DNA of 9,544 nucleotides from Lachnoclostridium sp. UBA1434 (lineage in GTDB: Bacteria > Bacillota > Clostridia > Lachnospirales > Lachnospiraceae), in NCBI GenBank assembly GCA_002329645.1, contig DCTS01000068.1, forward strand, positions 14,456-23,999, written 5' to 3'. Of this stretch, positions 7,870 to 9,544 are shown in pieces. The position numbers and the translations under genes are program-made. A model generated the notes under the pieces. It was not told the origin of the DNA and ran no database searches. It saw only the letters and a program-made list of their open reading frames with translations. Within the stretch, counting starts at the first letter, position 1, and every line of letters starts with the position of its first letter.

Positions 7870-7898
7870 TTTACATCGTTTGCTTATATCTGTATACT
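7870..7898 (+). promoter_or_regulatory. Likely sigma-A promoter for the sigma/anti-sigma operon
   Basis: TTTACA (7870-7875) and TATACT (7893-7898) are separated by exactly 17 nt, both close to the sigma-A consensus, with TG directly before the -10. Transcription would start near 7905, giving a leader of about 50 nt. This would provide basal expression alongside the ECF-type promoter upstream. Confidence 0.6.
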
Positions 7899-7953
7899 AT
7901 AGCTAAGCAGCCCGGGAATGACAAATGAAGATATAACATAGGGGGATAATAGG

Positions 7954-8502
7954 ATGCAGAAGGAAATCAGGGATGATCTCCCCGGTCAGGTACCTGAATA
8001 TGATATTGAAGCCTTGATAAGGCAATACGGCAATGACGTGCTCAGAACAGCATATATGTATGTCAGGGATATTCATATGGCGGAGGATATATTCCAGGAT
8101 GTGTTCGTGAAGGTACATGCCAAGCTTTCAACCTTCGAGGGACATTCAGGCATTAAAACCTGGATTATAAGGATTACCATTAATACCTGCAAGGATTACC
8201 TGAAAAGCGCATGGAACAGACGGGTGGTGCCTGTAACGGAGTACCGGGAGGATGCAGGTGCCGTTGATTCCGACTACGATGCTGTGGAGAAGCAGGATAC
8301 GAACAATATGGTTAAGGAAGCCGTGCTTTCGTTGCCGCAAAAATACAGGGAGCTGGTGCTCTGTGTATATTATCAGGAGATGACATTGACCGAGGCGGCA
8401 AAGGTCTTGAATATTGCTGAAGGGACTGCCAAGAGCAGGCTGTCCAGGGCAAGGCTCAGGTTAAAGAAACTGTTGGAAGGGAGGGTTTCGGATGAATTTT
8501 AA
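7954..8502 (+). CDS. ECF-family (extracytoplasmic function) RNA polymerase sigma factor
   Basis: Alternative sigma factor that directs RNA polymerase to a small set of promoters, typically in response to envelope stress. The 182 residues contain the two ECF domains and nothing else. Sigma-2 (about 18-88) includes the core-binding stretch AEDIFQDVFVKV (43-54) and the WIIRITINTCKDYLK helix (70-84). Sigma-4 (about 120-175) starts VLSLPQKYRELV and has the helix-turn-helix MTLTEAAKVLNIAEGTAKSR, which reads the -35 box. The linker between them is acidic. The ATG has AGGGGG (7940-7945) 8 nt upstream. The gene overlaps its presumed anti-sigma by 11 nt. Two promoters precede it, one of ECF type, suggesting self-activation. 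It resembles the Bacillus SigV/SigW/SigM group in general, but the exact ECF subgroup cannot be set by eye and no symbol is given. Confidence 0.93.
   Translation: MQKEIRDDLPGQVPEYDIEALIRQYGNDVLRTAYMYVRDIHMAEDIFQDVFVKVHAKLSTFEGHSGIKTWIIRITINTCKDYLKSAWNRRVVPVTEYREDAGAVDSDYDAVEKQDTNNMVKEAVLSLPQKYRELVLCVYYQEMTLTEAAKVLNIAEGTAKSRLSRARLRLKKLLEGRVSDEF
8475..8485 (+). promoter_or_regulatory. Anti-sigma ribosome binding site inside the sigma gene
   Basis: GGAAGGGAGGG lies within the last codons of the sigma gene, 6 nt before the ATG at 8492. It supports that start over the in-frame ATG five codons later, and the 11-nt overlap suggests coupled translation of the two partners. Confidence 0.8.
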
Positions 8503-9508
8503 GCATATGAATGATAATTTGGAAAAGGATGATCTGAAGATAAAAGCACATCTGGATGCCTCTCTTGATTTAAGCGGGATAGTGCTGTCGGAAAGACTTA
8601 TAAGCAGGACACTTGAAGCAATAAAGAATGCGCAGTCAAATATTGCAGACTATACAGCAGATGGTACAGCGGATAATACCCGGGATAATATTAGCGATAA
8701 TATGGCTGAGCCTGCAGGCAGCTTCAGTGTAATAGACGACAGGCGAAGATATTCCTGGCCGTTATTTGCAAAAGGCATAGCATCCGTAGCAGCTGCACTC
8801 CTTTTACTTGTTGTGGGTGTAAATGCTTTCAGGATGATGGGAACCTCCAAAAAGGATGCCTCAAGCTATGATTCTGAATCGGGTGCCGGAATGACGGCTT
8901 ATGACACCGGCTCGGACAATACAAACGGACAGCTTAGGAGCGAGAGCTCTGCCCAATACAGCGCCGCATCAAATGAAACGGCGGATGGTGTAAAAGATGA
9001 TATGAGTAAAACGGCAGGCAGCCTGAAAGCCGAACAAGCCCCGGTTGCCGAAGAGGAAGCGAAGGGAGCCGAAGTGGACGCGGGTGTTGCTGTATCCGAC
9101 GATTTTAAAGAGAATTCAGAAATATTAAAAAGTACGACAACAAGACAGGATATGACTCTTACATTCTTTGACATCTGCCCTGTACCGATTGATGCTGCAA
9201 AGGAGTTAAGCATTATATGGGCCGGCTCCAAAAAAGCCATGGTATTATCGAATAAAGCAGTAATAGATGAGTTTTACGGGTTGTATGAGAGCTATGAGTT
9301 TGTTGAGACTGACGAAATGCCTGGTGAAGCAATTTATACGGCAGATATAACCGGCGACGGATTTGCCTGTACGGTAACTATATATAAAACGGGTGTTACC
9401 GTTATAAATGTGTTATCAAAGAAGGAAACTACACAACACAGCTACAGTGTCATTAATCATGAACAGTTTATATCAGAGCTTGAGAGTATGCTTGACAAAT
9501 ATAAATAA
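8492..9508 (+). CDS. Single-pass membrane anti-sigma factor with unrecognised outer domain
   Basis: Probable inhibitor of the ECF sigma factor encoded just upstream, called from gene order, overlap and architecture. The 338 residues divide into four parts. A cytoplasmic N-terminus (1-88) contains the helical stretch LSERLISRTLEAIKNA, a likely sigma-binding segment. A five-fold tetrapeptide repeat follows at 52-71. One membrane helix spans about 95-113 (GIASVAAALLLLVVGVNAF). A long Ala/Ser/Asp/Glu-rich linker (about 115-205) looks disordered, and a compact C-terminal domain (about 215-338) should face outside. No HxxxCxxC zinc-binding anti-sigma motif is present. The outer domain does not look like the RsiV lysozyme-binding domain, and I do not recognise it. 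It holds the only two cysteines, C229 and C293. Control of the sigma factor by regulated proteolysis is a usual mechanism for this architecture but is not visible here. The role is fairly sure, the signal unknown. Confidence 0.8.
   Translation: MNFKHMNDNLEKDDLKIKAHLDASLDLSGIVLSERLISRTLEAIKNAQSNIADYTADGTADNTRDNISDNMAEPAGSFSVIDDRRRYSWPLFAKGIASVAAALLLLVVGVNAFRMMGTSKKDASSYDSESGAGMTAYDTGSDNTNGQLRSESSAQYSAASNETADGVKDDMSKTAGSLKAEQAPVAEEEAKGAEVDAGVAVSDDFKENSEILKSTTTRQDMTLTFFDICPVPIDAAKELSIIWAGSKKAMVLSNKAVIDEFYGLYESYEFVETDEMPGEAIYTADITGDGFACTVTIYKTGVTVINVLSKKETTQHSYSVINHEQFISELESMLDKYK
8645..8704 (+). repeat. Five tandem 12-nt repeats in the anti-sigma gene
   Basis: Five consecutive degenerate 12-nt units encode ADYT, ADGT, ADNT, RDNI and SDNM (residues 52-71). 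Aspartate is fixed at position 2 of every unit and asparagine at position 3 in the last three. The units sit between the presumed sigma-binding helix and the membrane helix, so they form an acidic cytoplasmic spacer that could vary in copy number. Confidence 0.75.
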
Positions 9509-9531
9509 TAAAATTATATTCAAATAATTAA

Positions 9532-9537
9532 TTGACA
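9532..9537 (+). promoter_or_regulatory. Possible -35 box of a downstream gene (cut by window end)
   Basis: A perfect TTGACA lies 23 nt after the anti-sigma stop in a very AT-rich stretch. A matching -10 would fall beyond the window, so this is only suggestive. Confidence 0.3.
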
Positions 9538-9544
9538 TTAATAA

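Noticed and set aside
7918..7941. Seven-codon ORF (MTNEDIT) ending at the sigma gene ribosome site, as a leader peptide
   Set aside because: Only a weak GGGA precedes it and such short frames are common by chance; there is no attenuation-type structure after it.
9512..9529. AATTAT/ATAATT hairpin after the anti-sigma gene as a terminator
   Set aside because: It is a 6-bp stem made only of A-T pairs with no T-run following, too weak to act as an intrinsic terminator.

Overview
The window looks like chromosomal DNA from an anaerobic Firmicute of class Clostridia, most likely Lachnospiraceae (Clostridium cluster XIVa). The signs are AGA/AGG and ATA codons throughout, strong AGGAGG-type ribosome binding sites, dnaE lying next to pfkA, and PfkA and ABC-exporter sequences of clostridial style. 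This placement comes from reading the proteins by eye, without a database search. All six genes are on the + strand and closely packed. The longest gap is under 190 nt, so no gene-free stretch reaches 300 bases.

Left part (2-1354): the 3' portion of a membrane-anchored polysaccharide deacetylase (NodB-like fold). Its true start lies before the window. A 172-nt gap follows, with a possible sigma-A promoter and an AT-rich tandem/inverted repeat.

Centre (1527-7767): dnaE (replicative DNA polymerase III alpha with PHP domain and clamp motif), pfkA (ATP-dependent 6-phosphofructokinase, with its own likely promoter at the end of dnaE), and a complete type I ABC exporter half-transporter whose ATG directly follows the pfkA stop codon. 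dnaE and pfkA are housekeeping genes. The export substrate is unknown.

Right part (7772-9508): a regulatory module. An intergenic region carries a 13-bp imperfect inverted repeat enclosing what looks like an ECF-type promoter (TGGAAC-N17-CGTC), followed by a good sigma-A promoter. Downstream is an ECF sigma factor gene overlapping by 11 nt the gene for a single-pass membrane anti-sigma factor. The proposed logic is that the anti-sigma holds the sigma factor at the membrane until its outer domain senses an envelope signal, after which the sigma factor raises its own transcription. The outer sensor domain matches no family I recognise and carries the protein's only two cysteines. This module is the least ordinary part of the window. 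Everything else looks like normal core genome, and I see no mobile elements, CRISPR arrays, tRNA or rRNA genes.
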